A stretch of DNA of 64,000 bases from an uncultured Collinsella sp. GTDB taxonomy: Bacteria > Actinomycetota > Coriobacteriia > Coriobacteriales > Coriobacteriaceae. Positions 31,970 through 41,352 of this stretch are shown here, in pieces. The notes below the pieces were generated by a model. It had not been told where the DNA came from. It ran no database searches and saw only the letters and a program-made list of their open reading frames with translations. The stretch spans positions 1-64,000 of the forward strand of contig CATVYG010000002.1 in the NCBI GenBank assembly GCA_958348225.1, in the 5' to 3' direction. Position numbers and translations under genes: made by a program. Positions within the stretch are counted from its first letter, which is position 1; every line of letters begins with the position of its first letter.

Positions 31970-33691
31970 TTAACGGCGTGCTGCCTTCACAAGCTCGGCG
32001 ACCTTGGCGACGACCTCGTCGATCGCCACGTCCTCGCGCTCTCCCGTGGCACGGTCCTTGAGCTCGACGGTGCCGTTCTTAAGACCACGCTTGCCGAGCA
32101 CCACCTGATACGGGAAGCCCATGAGGTCGTTATCGGCAAACTTAAAGCCGGGACGCTCATCGCGGTCGTCGACGACGACCTCGATACCCTCGGAACACAG
32201 GCCATCAACAATCTGCTCGCAGACGGTAGCGCACTCTTCCTTCTTGGGATCAAGCGGAATCACCGCGACCTCGTACGGGGCAACGGAGACCGGCCAGACG
32301 ATGCCGTGCTCGTCGTTGTGCTGCTCCACGACGGCAGCAAGCGAGCGGGACACACCAACGCCGTAGCAACCCATGATGAGCGGTTTCTCCTTGCCGTCCT
32401 CATCCATAAAGGTGGCACCCATGGCCTCGGAATACTTGGTGCCCAGCTGGAAGACCTGAGAGACCTCGATGCCGCGGGCAGCGGAGAGCGGCTTCCCGCA
32501 GTGCGGGCAGGGGTCACCGGCGACAACGGTGACCAGATCGGCCCACTCATCGACGGTGAAGTCACGCTCGGGGCAGGCACCGGTAAAGTGATAATCGACC
32601 TCGTTGGCACCGCAGGCCCACTGTTTGGAATCGCGCAGGCTCTCGTCGCACACCAGGCGAATGCCATCGGGCAGGTTAACCGGTCCGATAAAGCCCTTGT
32701 GCAGACCGTTCGCCTGAAGCTCCTCGTCGGTCATCATGCGATAGCCCTTGCCAAAGACATGCTCGGCCTTGCAATCGTTGAGCTCGTGATCGCCCGGAAC
32801 AATGGCCACGACCGGCTTGCCCTCGGCGTCGATGAGTGCCAGCGACTTGCGCGTGCCGTTCTCGGGGAACCCAAAGAACTTAGCAACAGCCTCAATGGTG
32901 CCCATGCCCGGAGTCTCAACCTTGGTGAGCGTACCGTCACCAGGACCCTCGGTCACGACGACCTTGGTGCTTGCCGCCTCGTCATCGGCAGCAAAGCCGC
33001 AATCGTCGCAGTAGACGAGCGAAGCCTCGCCGGCGTCAGCCAAAGCCATGTACTCGACGGAGGTATCGCCACCGATCTCGCCAGAATCGGCGACGACGGG
33101 CAGAGCCTTGATGTAGCAGCGCTCGCAGATATTGGCGTACGCCTGCTTCATCTTGTCGTACTCCTCCTGCAGGCTCTCCTGCGTGGCGGAGAAGCTGTAG
33201 GCGTCCTTCATGATGAACTCGCGACCGCGCATCAGGCCAAAGCGGGGGCGGAACTCGTCGCGGAACTTATCCTGGATGTGGTAGAGGTTAACGGGTAGCT
33301 GCTTGTAGGAGCGCAGCTCATTGCGCACCAGGGCCGTGACGGTCTCCTCGTGCGTGGGGCCCAGGACGAACTCGCGACCGTGACGGTCGTCAAAGCGCAC
33401 AAGCTCCTTGCCATAGGCGTCGATGCGGCCGGACTCACGCCACAACTCGGCATCGACCATGATAGGCATCATAAGCTCCTGGGCGCCGGCGGCGTCCATC
33501 TCGTCGCGCACGATGTTCTCGATCTTGCGAATCGAGCGCCAAGCAAGCGGCAGGTAGGAATATAGACCGGCGGCCTCCTTGCGGATCATGCCGGCACGGA
33601 GCAGCAGACGGTGGCTGGCGAGCTCAGCGTCCGCCGGATCCTCTTTAAGCGTCGGCGCATAAAGCTTAGACATATACATTGCTCGGGTCAT
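31970..33691 (-). CDS. proS: Proline-tRNA ligase
   Basis: The 573-residue protein is a bacterial-type class II ProRS with the long insertion that edits Ala-tRNAPro between motifs 2 and 3 (about 225-395). Motif 2 contains FRDEFRPRFGLMRGREFIMKDAYSF, and the C-terminal anticodon-binding domain begins around VAVIPLDP. The ATG directly follows the ispG stop (TAAATG) with GAGGAG upstream, so it ends the pyrH-to-proS operon. There is no T-box leader. Confidence 0.98.
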   Translation of the reverse strand: MTRAMYMSKLYAPTLKEDPADAELASHRLLLRAGMIRKEAAGLYSYLPLAWRSIRKIENIVRDEMDAAGAQELMMPIMVDAELWRESGRIDAYGKELVRFDDRHGREFVLGPTHEETVTALVRNELRSYKQLPVNLYHIQDKFRDEFRPRFGLMRGREFIMKDAYSFSATQESLQEEYDKMKQAYANICERCYIKALPVVADSGEIGGDTSVEYMALADAGEASLVYCDDCGFAADDEAASTKVVVTEGPGDGTLTKVETPGMGTIEAVAKFFGFPENGTRKSLALIDAEGKPVVAIVPGDHELNDCKAEHVFGKGYRMMTDEELQANGLHKGFIGPVNLPDGIRLVCDESLRDSKQWACGANEVDYHFTGACPERDFTVDEWADLVTVVAGDPCPHCGKPLSAARGIEVSQVFQLGTKYSEAMGATFMDEDGKEKPLIMGCYGVGVSRSLAAVVEQHNDEHGIVWPVSVAPYEVAVIPLDPKKEECATVCEQIVDGLCSEGIEVVVDDRDERPGFKFADNDLMGFPYQVVLGKRGLKNGTVELKDRATGEREDVAIDEVVAKVAELVKAARR

Positions 33692-34774
33692 TTATTTCTC
33701 CTCAATAAGCTTGTCGACCTCGGCCATAAGCGCGTCGACAATTTGGTCCTCAGCTACTTTACCAATGATCTGGCCATGCGAAAAGAGCAAGGCCTGACCA
33801 CGTCCGCAAGCAACGCCCAGATCGGCATCAGAAGCCTCGCCGGGGCCATTAACGGCACATCCCATCACAGCGATCGAAAGCGGCGCGGAGTAGTTCTTAA
33901 GCCGCTCGGTGACCTCCTCGGCGATAGGTATGAGGTTGACCTGGCAGCGAGCGCACGTGGGGCACGAGACGATCTCGGGGCCGCGGCGGCGAAGGCCGAG
34001 CGACTGCAGGATACCCCAGGCGACCGGCGGTTCCTCGACCGGATCGGCCGTAAGCGAGACGCGCATGGTGTCGCCAATGCCCTCGGAAAGCAGAATACCC
34101 AGGCCCACAGAGCTCTTAATGGTGCCCTGGAGCTTGGTTCCGGCCTCCGTCACGCCCAAATGAAGCGGAACATGGGGGATTTCGCGCGAGAGGGCACGGT
34201 AGGTGTCGAGCGTCGTGGACACGCTATGAGCCTTGGCGGAAAGCACGATATTGGTAAAACCGCGATCCTCAAAATGCTTGACGAAACGCTCGCTCGACAT
34301 CACGAGCTTTTCGGGCAGCGTAAGGTCATCGCGCTCGGCGATATCCTGCTCAAGCGAGCCAGCGTTCACGCCGATGCGAATCGCGCACCCAGTGGCGCCC
34401 GCGGCATCGATCACGGAATCGACCTTGGCCCAATCGCCAATGTTGCCGGGATTGATGCGGAGCTTGGCGGCACCGGCCTCCACAGCGCCAATGGCCAGCT
34501 TGTGGTTAAAGTGGATATCGGCAACGATTGGCACCGGCGACTCGGCACAAATCGCGTGAAAGCCCTCGAGCGCAGCCTCGGTGGGCACGCTCACGCGCAC
34601 AATATCGCAACCCACCTGGGCAAGAGCACGCACTTGCGCAAGCGTTGCCTGGGCGTCGGCGGTATCGGTGCAGGTCATGGACTGAACCACCACCGGAGCG
34701 CCGCCGCCTATCTGCACGTCGCCCACAAACACAGGGCGCGTCAGCTCGCGCGGCAAAGGATGGGACAAAGACAA
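33692..34774 (-). CDS. ispG: 4-hydroxy-3-methylbut-2-enyl-diphosphate synthase IspG
   Basis: Penultimate step of the MEP isoprenoid pathway, using a 4Fe-4S cluster. The TIM-barrel half shows VQSMTCTDTADA. The C-terminal cluster half has CPTCARCQV and MGCAVNGPGEA. The best start is TTG at 34774, eight bases after AGGGGAG, giving 360 residues; the longer open frame overlaps rseP and has no homology. Gene dxr lies two genes upstream, while ispH and ispD/F are not here. Confidence 0.94.
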   Translation of the reverse strand: MSLSHPLPRELTRPVFVGDVQIGGGAPVVVQSMTCTDTADAQATLAQVRALAQVGCDIVRVSVPTEAALEGFHAICAESPVPIVADIHFNHKLAIGAVEAGAAKLRINPGNIGDWAKVDSVIDAAGATGCAIRIGVNAGSLEQDIAERDDLTLPEKLVMSSERFVKHFEDRGFTNIVLSAKAHSVSTTLDTYRALSREIPHVPLHLGVTEAGTKLQGTIKSSVGLGILLSEGIGDTMRVSLTADPVEEPPVAWGILQSLGLRRRGPEIVSCPTCARCQVNLIPIAEEVTERLKNYSAPLSIAVMGCAVNGPGEASDADLGVACGRGQALLFSHGQIIGKVAEDQIVDALMAEVDKLIEEK

Positions 34775-34787
34775 TCCAAACACTCCC

Positions 34788-36149
34788 CTACAAAATAAAT
34801 CGAAGGACGTCGGAACGAAGCATATAGACAAACAGCAGCGCAAAGAGCGCGATGCCGACATAGCTCACGATCGTCTGCACCTTCAGCGGCAACTCGCGAC
34901 CGGCGACCTTTTGGATGATCTCGATAACCAGCTTTCCCCCGTCGAGCGGCGGAATGGGCAGCAGGTTCATAAAGCCCAGCGAGAACGAGATGAGCGCGGC
35001 AAACGTCAAGAACGTCGCGGGACCGGCTGCCGCCGCCTGAGAAGACATAACACTGATGCCCACAATCGAGCTGGACTGATCGAGTATCTCCATCGTATGC
35101 TGAGGCTGCAGCAGGCGCATCACGCCCTCAGCTGTCTGCTGAACATAGGAGAACGACAGACGCGCCGACGTAATGGGGTCCAAATGGACCACCTGCGTAG
35201 AGGCATAAACGCCCAAACGCTCGCCCTCCTTGAGCGCGACCGAGGTCGAAAGATTCTTGCCGTCGTGCTGATACTCAATGGCGATATCGTTCTGACCGGC
35301 AGCCTTGCCGATGGCATCATACACATCCATCCAGCTGGAGCAGGGCACGCCATCGACACTAAGAATCGTGTCGCCGGCCTCGATGCCCGCCTTAGCGGCT
35401 ATCGAGCCTTCTTCGACCTGACCGATCACGTTGCTATCGACCGGCACCGATACGCCGGCGATAGAGTAGATGCTCATAAGCAGCAAAAAGCCCGTCAGGA
35501 TATTGACGAGAATGCCCGCGAGCAGCATAAAGGCACGCTTGAGAAAACCCTGGCCCAGATAGGTATGCGAACGCTCTTGCGCAAGGAACTCGGCTTCGCC
35601 GCACGGCAGCTCCCACACATCGCCCTCGGTAGTCGCATGCTCTCGATCGAAACGGCGGCCGTCAAAGGTGGTGTAACCCGCCGCGTCTCGCGGCAGCGTC
35701 TGATACTTGGTGGGATAGTAGCTCGGCGAGGGCTTCTCCCCTTCCTCATACCAAGGCGCGATAGAGCCCCAACCCAAGAGCAAGGCGCATGCCTCGAGCA
35801 CATCCTCCTCGGATAGCTCGAGCTCGGCGGCAAGGTCGGCCACGGTCACGCGACCATGACGATAGATAGCCGCGAGCACGCGATCAGCGCACGAGACGTC
35901 GGTCGGATCCATACCGCAGATGGCAGCGTAGCCACCCAGCAGCAGCGGGGTCACGCCAAACTTGGTTCCAATGCGACGTGACGTGTAATGGATGTCAAAG
36001 CGGCACGGCAAGCCCAAAAAGAACTCGGTCACACGGACGCCGCAGGCACGTGCCGCCAAAAAGTGGCCGCCCTCGTGCAAAAACACGAGGACGGAAAGCA
36101 TCAACAGGCCCCAAAAGACCGATGAGAGAACGCTCAGAACAGTATCCAT
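34788..36149 (-). CDS. rseP: RseP-type site-2 membrane metalloprotease with inserted domain
   Basis: Intramembrane zinc protease of family M50. HEGGH in the first membrane helix (residues 25-29) and NLLPIPPLDGG (395-405) supply the metal ligands, and a PDZ domain spans about 235-310. At 453 residues it is longer than usual because residues about 82-195 insert between GGYAAICG and the second membrane segment. The first part (CADRVLAAIYRHGRVTVADL onward) looks like a helix-turn-helix/winged-helix domain. It sits between dxr and ispG, the conserved place for rseP. Substrate unknown; anti-sigma cleavage is only an analogy. Confidence 0.92.
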   Translation of the reverse strand: MDTVLSVLSSVFWGLLMLSVLVFLHEGGHFLAARACGVRVTEFFLGLPCRFDIHYTSRRIGTKFGVTPLLLGGYAAICGMDPTDVSCADRVLAAIYRHGRVTVADLAAELELSEEDVLEACALLLGWGSIAPWYEEGEKPSPSYYPTKYQTLPRDAAGYTTFDGRRFDREHATTEGDVWELPCGEAEFLAQERSHTYLGQGFLKRAFMLLAGILVNILTGFLLLMSIYSIAGVSVPVDSNVIGQVEEGSIAAKAGIEAGDTILSVDGVPCSSWMDVYDAIGKAAGQNDIAIEYQHDGKNLSTSVALKEGERLGVYASTQVVHLDPITSARLSFSYVQQTAEGVMRLLQPQHTMEILDQSSSIVGISVMSSQAAAAGPATFLTFAALISFSLGFMNLLPIPPLDGGKLVIEIIQKVAGRELPLKVQTIVSYVGIALFALLFVYMLRSDVLRFIL

Positions 36150-36173
36150 AAAAGAAAAAGCAATCCTTATGGG

Positions 36174-37361
36174 TTAGGAACGGGTTGCGGCGAGCACCTG
36201 CGCAGCCTTTTCACGCGCCCACGCATCGATGTCGCGAAGCTGCTCAAACGAATCGACCGCCTGCATATCGTGGGCATCCATGCAGGATTCTACAATGCGA
36301 TCGATATCGGTAAAGCTGCAGCCATCGTGCAGGAAGGCATCGACAGCGACCTCGTTGGCGGCATTGAGCACGCACGGCATGGTGCCACCCGTCTTGCCGG
36401 CACGCTCGGCCAGTGCCAGACAGCGGAAGGTATCCATGTCGGCAGCATCAAACGTGAGCTGCCCCAGCTCGCGGAAATCGATACGAGGCGCCGGGGTATC
36501 CCAACGCTCGGGATACGAGAACGCGAACTGGATGGGAATACGCATGTCGGAAGCACCGAGATGCGCCATCACGGAGCCGTCGGCGAACTCGACCATAGAG
36601 TGAATCTTGGACTGACGCTGCACGACCACGTTAATGAAATCGAGGTCGCAGTTAAACAGATGCATGGCCTCAATGCGCTCCAGGCCCTTGTTCATGAGGG
36701 TGGCGGAGTCGATGGTGATCTTGGCACCCATGGCCCACGTGGGATGTGCGAGGGCATCGGCACGCGTCACGCGATTGAGCTCGTCGCGCGTGCGGCCAAA
36801 GAACGGACCGCCCGAGCAGGTGAGCCAAATACAATGAGCCTCGCGCGGGTCCTCCCCCAGATAGCACTGGTAGATGGCGGAGTGCTCAGAGTCGACTGGA
36901 ATAAGCTGGCCCGGTTGTGCCAACGGCATAAGCAAGTCGCCACCGACGACGAGGGACTCCTTGTTGGCAAGGGCAAGGCGCTTATTTGAGGTCAAGGCCG
37001 CATGGCTCGCCTCGAGACCGGCGGCGCCCACAATAGCAACGAGCACGCAGTCGACATCGTCGCGACGCGCGAGCTCGCAAACCGCCTGCGCGCCAACGCC
37101 GAGCTTCGTTCCCTCGGGCAACTCCTGCAGCACGGCGTCATCGCCGTGAGCGACATCGGCCACGGCAACCGCCGGAACCGAGAACTCGCGGGCAGCGGCA
37201 ACGAGCTCAGAGGTGCTGGAATTAACGGACAGCGCCGTCACCTGCAGGCGATCAGCATGCTGACGGCACACATCGAGTGCCTGGGTGCCGATAGAGCCCG
37301 TACAACCCAGGATGGCAACACGGAGGCGTCCATCGGGGCCATACGTCGTCTGGAATGACAT
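36174..37361 (-). CDS. dxr: 1-deoxy-D-xylulose 5-phosphate reductoisomerase
   Basis: Commits DXP to the MEP isoprenoid pathway, NADPH dependent. The N-terminal Rossmann motif GCTGSIGTQALDV, the conserved ALANKES and the metal site VDSEHSAIYQC are visible, with a helical C-terminal domain. The 395-residue length is normal. The start overlaps the cdsA stop by one base (TAATG), and GGAGG lies upstream. Confidence 0.98.
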   Translation of the reverse strand: MSFQTTYGPDGRLRVAILGCTGSIGTQALDVCRQHADRLQVTALSVNSSTSELVAAAREFSVPAVAVADVAHGDDAVLQELPEGTKLGVGAQAVCELARRDDVDCVLVAIVGAAGLEASHAALTSNKRLALANKESLVVGGDLLMPLAQPGQLIPVDSEHSAIYQCYLGEDPREAHCIWLTCSGGPFFGRTRDELNRVTRADALAHPTWAMGAKITIDSATLMNKGLERIEAMHLFNCDLDFINVVVQRQSKIHSMVEFADGSVMAHLGASDMRIPIQFAFSYPERWDTPAPRIDFRELGQLTFDAADMDTFRCLALAERAGKTGGTMPCVLNAANEVAVDAFLHDGCSFTDIDRIVESCMDAHDMQAVDSFEQLRDIDAWAREKAAQVLAATRS

Positions 37362-38260
37362 TACAGCACGCCTCCGATCATCAAAAGCAGCTGAGCGGTA
37401 ATGCAGCCAAAGATAAGCGAGTCGCTACGGTCGAGCATGCCGCCATGGCCCGGGATAAGGTTGCCGGAATCCTTGACGCCCACGCCACGCTTGATGCGCG
37501 ACTCGATAAGGTCGCCGATAACGCCCAAAATGGACACGACCACGCCGCACAGCAGCGCATAGGGCAGGCTGAGCTTGTAGAAGTGCGTCGCCCACAGAAT
37601 GAGCCAAATCAAAACCGAGCCCAGGATGCCGCCGACAAACCCCTCCCAGCTCTTTTTGGGAGAGATCTTGGGAACCATCTTGTGCTTGCCGATACGGCTG
37701 CCCACAATGTAGGCAAACGAATCGGAGACCCAAAGGGACGCGCAAACGCCCACTGAAAGCAGGGCGCCGGCAAAACCGGGCACGGCATCGCGCAGCAGCA
37801 CGATAGCCGACAGCATAAAGCCAGTGTAGATGGGACCCATGAGCGTCACGGCCACATCAGAGATGCGGGTACGCGGCGACCAGACATACCAAATGCCCAC
37901 AGCGAGCATCAGGGCAAAAAGCAGGGCATTCAGCAACATCGAATCGCCCAACGCCGACAGCGGAAAGAGTACGGCGGCAGCGATACCCATGCGCTCGTTA
38001 GCCATCTTGCCATCGAGCCTCGTCATACGGAAAAACTCATAACAGCACAGACCGCTCATGACGGAAACAAAGATGGCAGTGGGCACGATACCCAAAATCA
38101 GGCACAGGATAAAGACAACGGCGTAGACGATACCGGCGGCGGCACGGGTAATAAAGCCCGCCAGCCACGAACCGCTGCCGCTCTTCGCTGCAGGCGCTCC
38201 CGCAGTGGCAGCTTTACGCGCAGGCGTCTTGGGAGCAGATGCCTTGGGACGATCGGACAC
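37361..38260 (-). CDS. cdsA: Phosphatidate cytidylyltransferase
   Basis: Makes CDP-diacylglycerol for phospholipid synthesis at the membrane. The 299-residue protein has about eight hydrophobic segments and the family signature SWEGFVGGILGSV followed by KRGVGVKDSGNLIPGHGGMLDRSDS. An Ala/Lys/Pro-rich N-terminal tail of about 35 residues precedes the first helix. GTG start with GAGGAGG. It follows uppS directly, as in most bacteria. Confidence 0.96.
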   Translation of the reverse strand: MSDRPKASAPKTPARKAATAGAPAAKSGSGSWLAGFITRAAAGIVYAVVFILCLILGIVPTAIFVSVMSGLCCYEFFRMTRLDGKMANERMGIAAAVLFPLSALGDSMLLNALLFALMLAVGIWYVWSPRTRISDVAVTLMGPIYTGFMLSAIVLLRDAVPGFAGALLSVGVCASLWVSDSFAYIVGSRIGKHKMVPKISPKKSWEGFVGGILGSVLIWLILWATHFYKLSLPYALLCGVVVSILGVIGDLIESRIKRGVGVKDSGNLIPGHGGMLDRSDSLIFGCITAQLLLMIGGVL

Positions 38261-38262
38261 GA

Positions 38263-39057
38263 TTAAGCCTCCTCGGTCTTGCTCAGTCCACCAAACCTAC
38301 GGTCACGGCCCTGATAGGCCAAAATGGCGTCGACAAGACCCCAACGATCAAAGTCGGGCCAATAGGTATCGGTGACGTAGAACTCGGAATAAGCTACCTG
38401 CCACAGCAGATAGTTCGAAAGGCGCAGCTCACCAGAGGTGCGAATCACAAGCTCAGGATCGGGAAGACCGGCGGTATAGAGGTGGGAAGCCACCATGTCG
38501 TCATCAATTGCGGCAGGATCGATCTTACCGGCGGCAACGTCGAGTGCGATCTGACGGACAGCGCGGGTAATCTCGGCACGCGCGCCGTAGTTGACGGCAA
38601 GCGCCAGCGTCATACCGGTGTGATCGGCGCACTCGGCAAGACCGCGTTCAAAAACGTCGCGGGTCTTCTTGGGCAGCGCGGAAATATCACCCAAAAAGAC
38701 AACACGCACGTTTTCGCGCTTCAGAAGCGGCAGCTCGTCGATGAACGTCTTGGCAAACAGATGCATCAAGACGTTGACCTCATGCTGCGGACGGTTCCAG
38801 TTTTCGGTAGAAAACGCATAGGCCGAAAGCACGTCGACGCCCAGACGCACGCAGGCGGTAATAATCTCGCGAAGGGAGACGATACCCGCCTTGTGGCCCT
38901 CGGTGCGCGCAAGACCGCGCGACGTGGCCCAACGACCGTTGCCGTCCATGATGCACGAGATATGGTGCGGAATGTTATTGAGGTCAAGGTCGGAAAAACC
39001 GACGCCCGTAGGGGCGTCGGCAAAGTACTCGACCAGTTTATGCTCGTCGTATTGCAC
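38263..39057 (-). CDS. uppS: Undecaprenyl diphosphate synthase
   Basis: A cis-prenyltransferase producing the cell-wall lipid carrier. The catalytic CIMDGNGRWA and the C-terminal ELVIRTSGELRLSNYLLWQ plus EFYVTDTYWPDF bind the diphosphates. The length of 264 residues is typical. It starts with GTG one base after the frr stop. Confidence 0.97.
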   Translation of the reverse strand: MQYDEHKLVEYFADAPTGVGFSDLDLNNIPHHISCIMDGNGRWATSRGLARTEGHKAGIVSLREIITACVRLGVDVLSAYAFSTENWNRPQHEVNVLMHLFAKTFIDELPLLKRENVRVVFLGDISALPKKTRDVFERGLAECADHTGMTLALAVNYGARAEITRAVRQIALDVAAGKIDPAAIDDDMVASHLYTAGLPDPELVIRTSGELRLSNYLLWQVAYSEFYVTDTYWPDFDRWGLVDAILAYQGRDRRFGGLSKTEEA

Positions 39058-39058
39058 C

Positions 39059-39595
39059 TTAGATCTCCATGACCTCGGCTTCTTTTTCCTTCAGAAGCTC
39101 CTCGACCTTGGCGACATACTCATCGGTGTGCTTCTGGACCTTGGCCTGCTCGCGACGGACATCGTCCTCGGTGAGCTCCTCATCACGCTCGAGCTTGTTG
39201 TTGAAGTCGCGACGGATGTTACGGATAGACACCTTGGCCTGCTCGGCGTACTCGCGGCACTCCTTGACGAGCTCGCGACGGCGCTCCTCAGTGGGAGCCG
39301 GGAACGGAAGACGAACGACGGTGCCATCGGAGTTGGGGGTAATACCCAGATCGGAAGCGCCGATGGCCTTGACGATAGCATTGATGAGTGCCTTGTCCCA
39401 CGGCTCGATGAGCAGCATGTGGGCCTCGGGGGTCTTGACGGCGGCAACCTGCGTGACCGGCGTGGGAACACCGTAATAATCGACGGTGATGTCGGACAGA
39501 ATGTTGGCATTGGCGCGGCCGGTACGAACCTTGGAGAAGTTATGCTTGAGGGACTCGAGCGACTTGTCCATATGGGCGGTGATGTTCTCTGCCAT
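39059..39595 (-). CDS. frr: Ribosome recycling factor
   Basis: With EF-G it splits post-termination ribosomes. The 178-residue protein has SLKHNFSKVRTGRANANIL at the start and the three-helix bundle with IRNIRRDFNNKL. It starts with ATG after CAGGAGG, 2 bp past the pyrH stop. The pyrH-frr-uppS-cdsA order is classical. Confidence 0.98.
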   Translation of the reverse strand: MAENITAHMDKSLESLKHNFSKVRTGRANANILSDITVDYYGVPTPVTQVAAVKTPEAHMLLIEPWDKALINAIVKAIGASDLGITPNSDGTVVRLPFPAPTEERRRELVKECREYAEQAKVSIRNIRRDFNNKLERDEELTEDDVRREQAKVQKHTDEYVAKVEELLKEKEAEVMEI

Positions 39596-39597
39596 GC

Positions 39598-40320
39598 TTA
39601 ATCCTCCTGATAGACGAGCGTGCCGACGGGCTCACCCGAAAGCGCGCGCTTGACGGTGTCCTCGCCATCGATGTTGAGGACCAAAATCGGCATACGGTTG
39701 TCCTGGCACAGTGCCGTAGCCGTGGAATCCATAACCTGCAGACCGCGGACGAGAACGTCGTGATAGGTAATCTTGTCAAAACGGACGGCGTCGGCGCACT
39801 TGACGGGATCCTTGTCGTAGATGCCGTCAACCTTGGTGGCTTTAATCAGAATCTCGGCGCCGATCTCGCACGCACGAAGAGCCGCGGCGGTGTCGGTCGT
39901 AAAGTACGGATTGCCCGAACCGGCGGCAAAAATAACGACGTTGCCCTTGGAAAGGTGGTTGATGGCGCGACGGCGAATATAGGGCTCGCAGATCTCGTTC
40001 ATCTGGATAGCGCTCATGACGCGGCAGGGAACATCGTTATGCTCGAAGGCATCCTGCAGGGCGAGCGCGTTCATAACGGTTGCCAGCATGCCCATGTAGT
40101 CGGCCTGAGCACGCTCCATGCCACCGGCAGCGCCGGCCATGCCGCGGAAAATATTGCCGCCGCCGACAACGACGCCGACCTCATGGCCAACGGCGAGCAG
40201 CTCCTTGACCTGCTTGGCAAGATGGTCGGTAACCTTGGGGTCGATGCCATATTGGCCGTCGCCCATCAGTGCTTCGCCGGAAAGCTTAAGAAGCACGCGT
40301 TTATATCGGATGTCGGACAA
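39598..40320 (-). CDS. pyrH: UMP kinase
   Basis: Phosphorylates UMP to UDP; it is the bacterial amino-acid-kinase-fold enzyme. KRVLLKLSGEAL, VGGGNIFRG and the C-terminal MDSTATALCQDN are family motifs. The 240-residue frame starts with TTG at 40320 after AAAGGAGG. It links the pyrimidine output of the pyr operon elsewhere in the window to nucleotide triphosphates. Confidence 0.97.
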   Translation of the reverse strand: MSDIRYKRVLLKLSGEALMGDGQYGIDPKVTDHLAKQVKELLAVGHEVGVVVGGGNIFRGMAGAAGGMERAQADYMGMLATVMNALALQDAFEHNDVPCRVMSAIQMNEICEPYIRRRAINHLSKGNVVIFAAGSGNPYFTTDTAAALRACEIGAEILIKATKVDGIYDKDPVKCADAVRFDKITYHDVLVRGLQVMDSTATALCQDNRMPILVLNIDGEDTVKRALSGEPVGTLVYQED

Positions 40321-40375
40321 AGCGATCCTCCTTTAATTAGACTCTCAATATGATATCAAAGGCTCTGATAAGAGC

Positions 40376-40417
40376 CATGAAAAAGCAGGCTGTGAGTAAA
40401 ACCCACAGCCTGCTCAT
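40376..40417 (-). terminator. tsf intrinsic terminator
   Basis: Arms AGCAGGCTGTG (40414-40404) and CACAGCCTGCT (40394-40384) around GGTTTTACT, then TTTTTC on the minus strand. It begins 20 nt after the tsf stop. Confidence 0.92.
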
Positions 40418-40437
40418 TACCAGCTACAAGAGCTTAT

Positions 40438-41307
40438 TTACTCGCCACGGACCAGACGGTCAAAGGCAACGACGGTAATGGTGTCGCCGAGCTCCTTGGA
40501 GACCTGCTCAGCGTACTTCTTGATGGTGAGGGAGCTGTCCTTGATGAACTCCTGCTCGGTGAGCACGGACTGCTTGTAGAACTTCTCCAGACGGCCGACA
40601 GCCATCTTCTCCTGGATAGCCTCGGGCTTGCCGGACTCGGCAGCCTGGGCCATGTAGATCTGCTTCTCGTGCTCGACGGTCTCGGCCGGAACCTGATCGC
40701 GGGTAGCGCAGATCGGGGCGACGGCGGCAACCTGAAGGGCAACGTCGTGAGCGAAGGTCTTGAAGGACTCAGCCTGAGCGGTCTCGGCCTTCTCGAAGGC
40801 GAACTCGACGAGGACGCCGATCTTACCACCCATGTGGATGTAAGAAGCGAGCGCGCCGTTCTCGGCCTTGCGGGCAGCGAAGCGGGAGATCTTCATGTTC
40901 TCACCCATGATGTGAATCATCTCGGTGAGCTCGGAGGAAACGGTCTCCTCGCCCATCGGCTTCTCGAGCAGAGCGTCGACGTCAGCAGGCTCGGTGGTAG
41001 CGACAACCTCAGCGACCTTGGAAGCAAAGCCAGTGAACTTGGCGTTGGAGCCAACGAAGTCGGTCTCGCAGGAGAGCTCGAGCAGAGCGCCGGTCTTGCC
41101 ATCCTCGGAGACGAACGCGGCGACAGCGCCCTCGTTGGTCTCACGGCCAGCCTTCTTGGCAGCCTTGGCAAGGCCGTTCTTACGCAGAACGTCGACAGCG
41201 GCGTCCATGTCGCCGTCAGCCTCGACGAGAGCCTTCTTGCACTCCATCATCGGGGAGTCGGTCATCTCGCGGAGCTGCTTGACCATAGCGGCGGTAATCT
41301 GGGCCAT
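40438..41307 (-). CDS. tsf: Elongation factor Ts
   Basis: Nucleotide exchange factor for EF-Tu. The 289-residue protein has the N-terminal UBA-like domain (MAQITAAMVKQLREMT) and the DCKK-like SPMMECKKAL, followed by two core subdomains. ATG at 41307 after AAAGGA. It follows rpsB by 45 bp. Confidence 0.98.
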   Translation of the reverse strand: MAQITAAMVKQLREMTDSPMMECKKALVEADGDMDAAVDVLRKNGLAKAAKKAGRETNEGAVAAFVSEDGKTGALLELSCETDFVGSNAKFTGFASKVAEVVATTEPADVDALLEKPMGEETVSSELTEMIHIMGENMKISRFAARKAENGALASYIHMGGKIGVLVEFAFEKAETAQAESFKTFAHDVALQVAAVAPICATRDQVPAETVEHEKQIYMAQAAESGKPEAIQEKMAVGRLEKFYKQSVLTEQEFIKDSSLTIKKYAEQVSKELGDTITVVAFDRLVRGE

Positions 41308-41352
41308 TGTGGTTCCTTTCAAAGAGATGAAAAAGAATTAACTAAGACTGAT

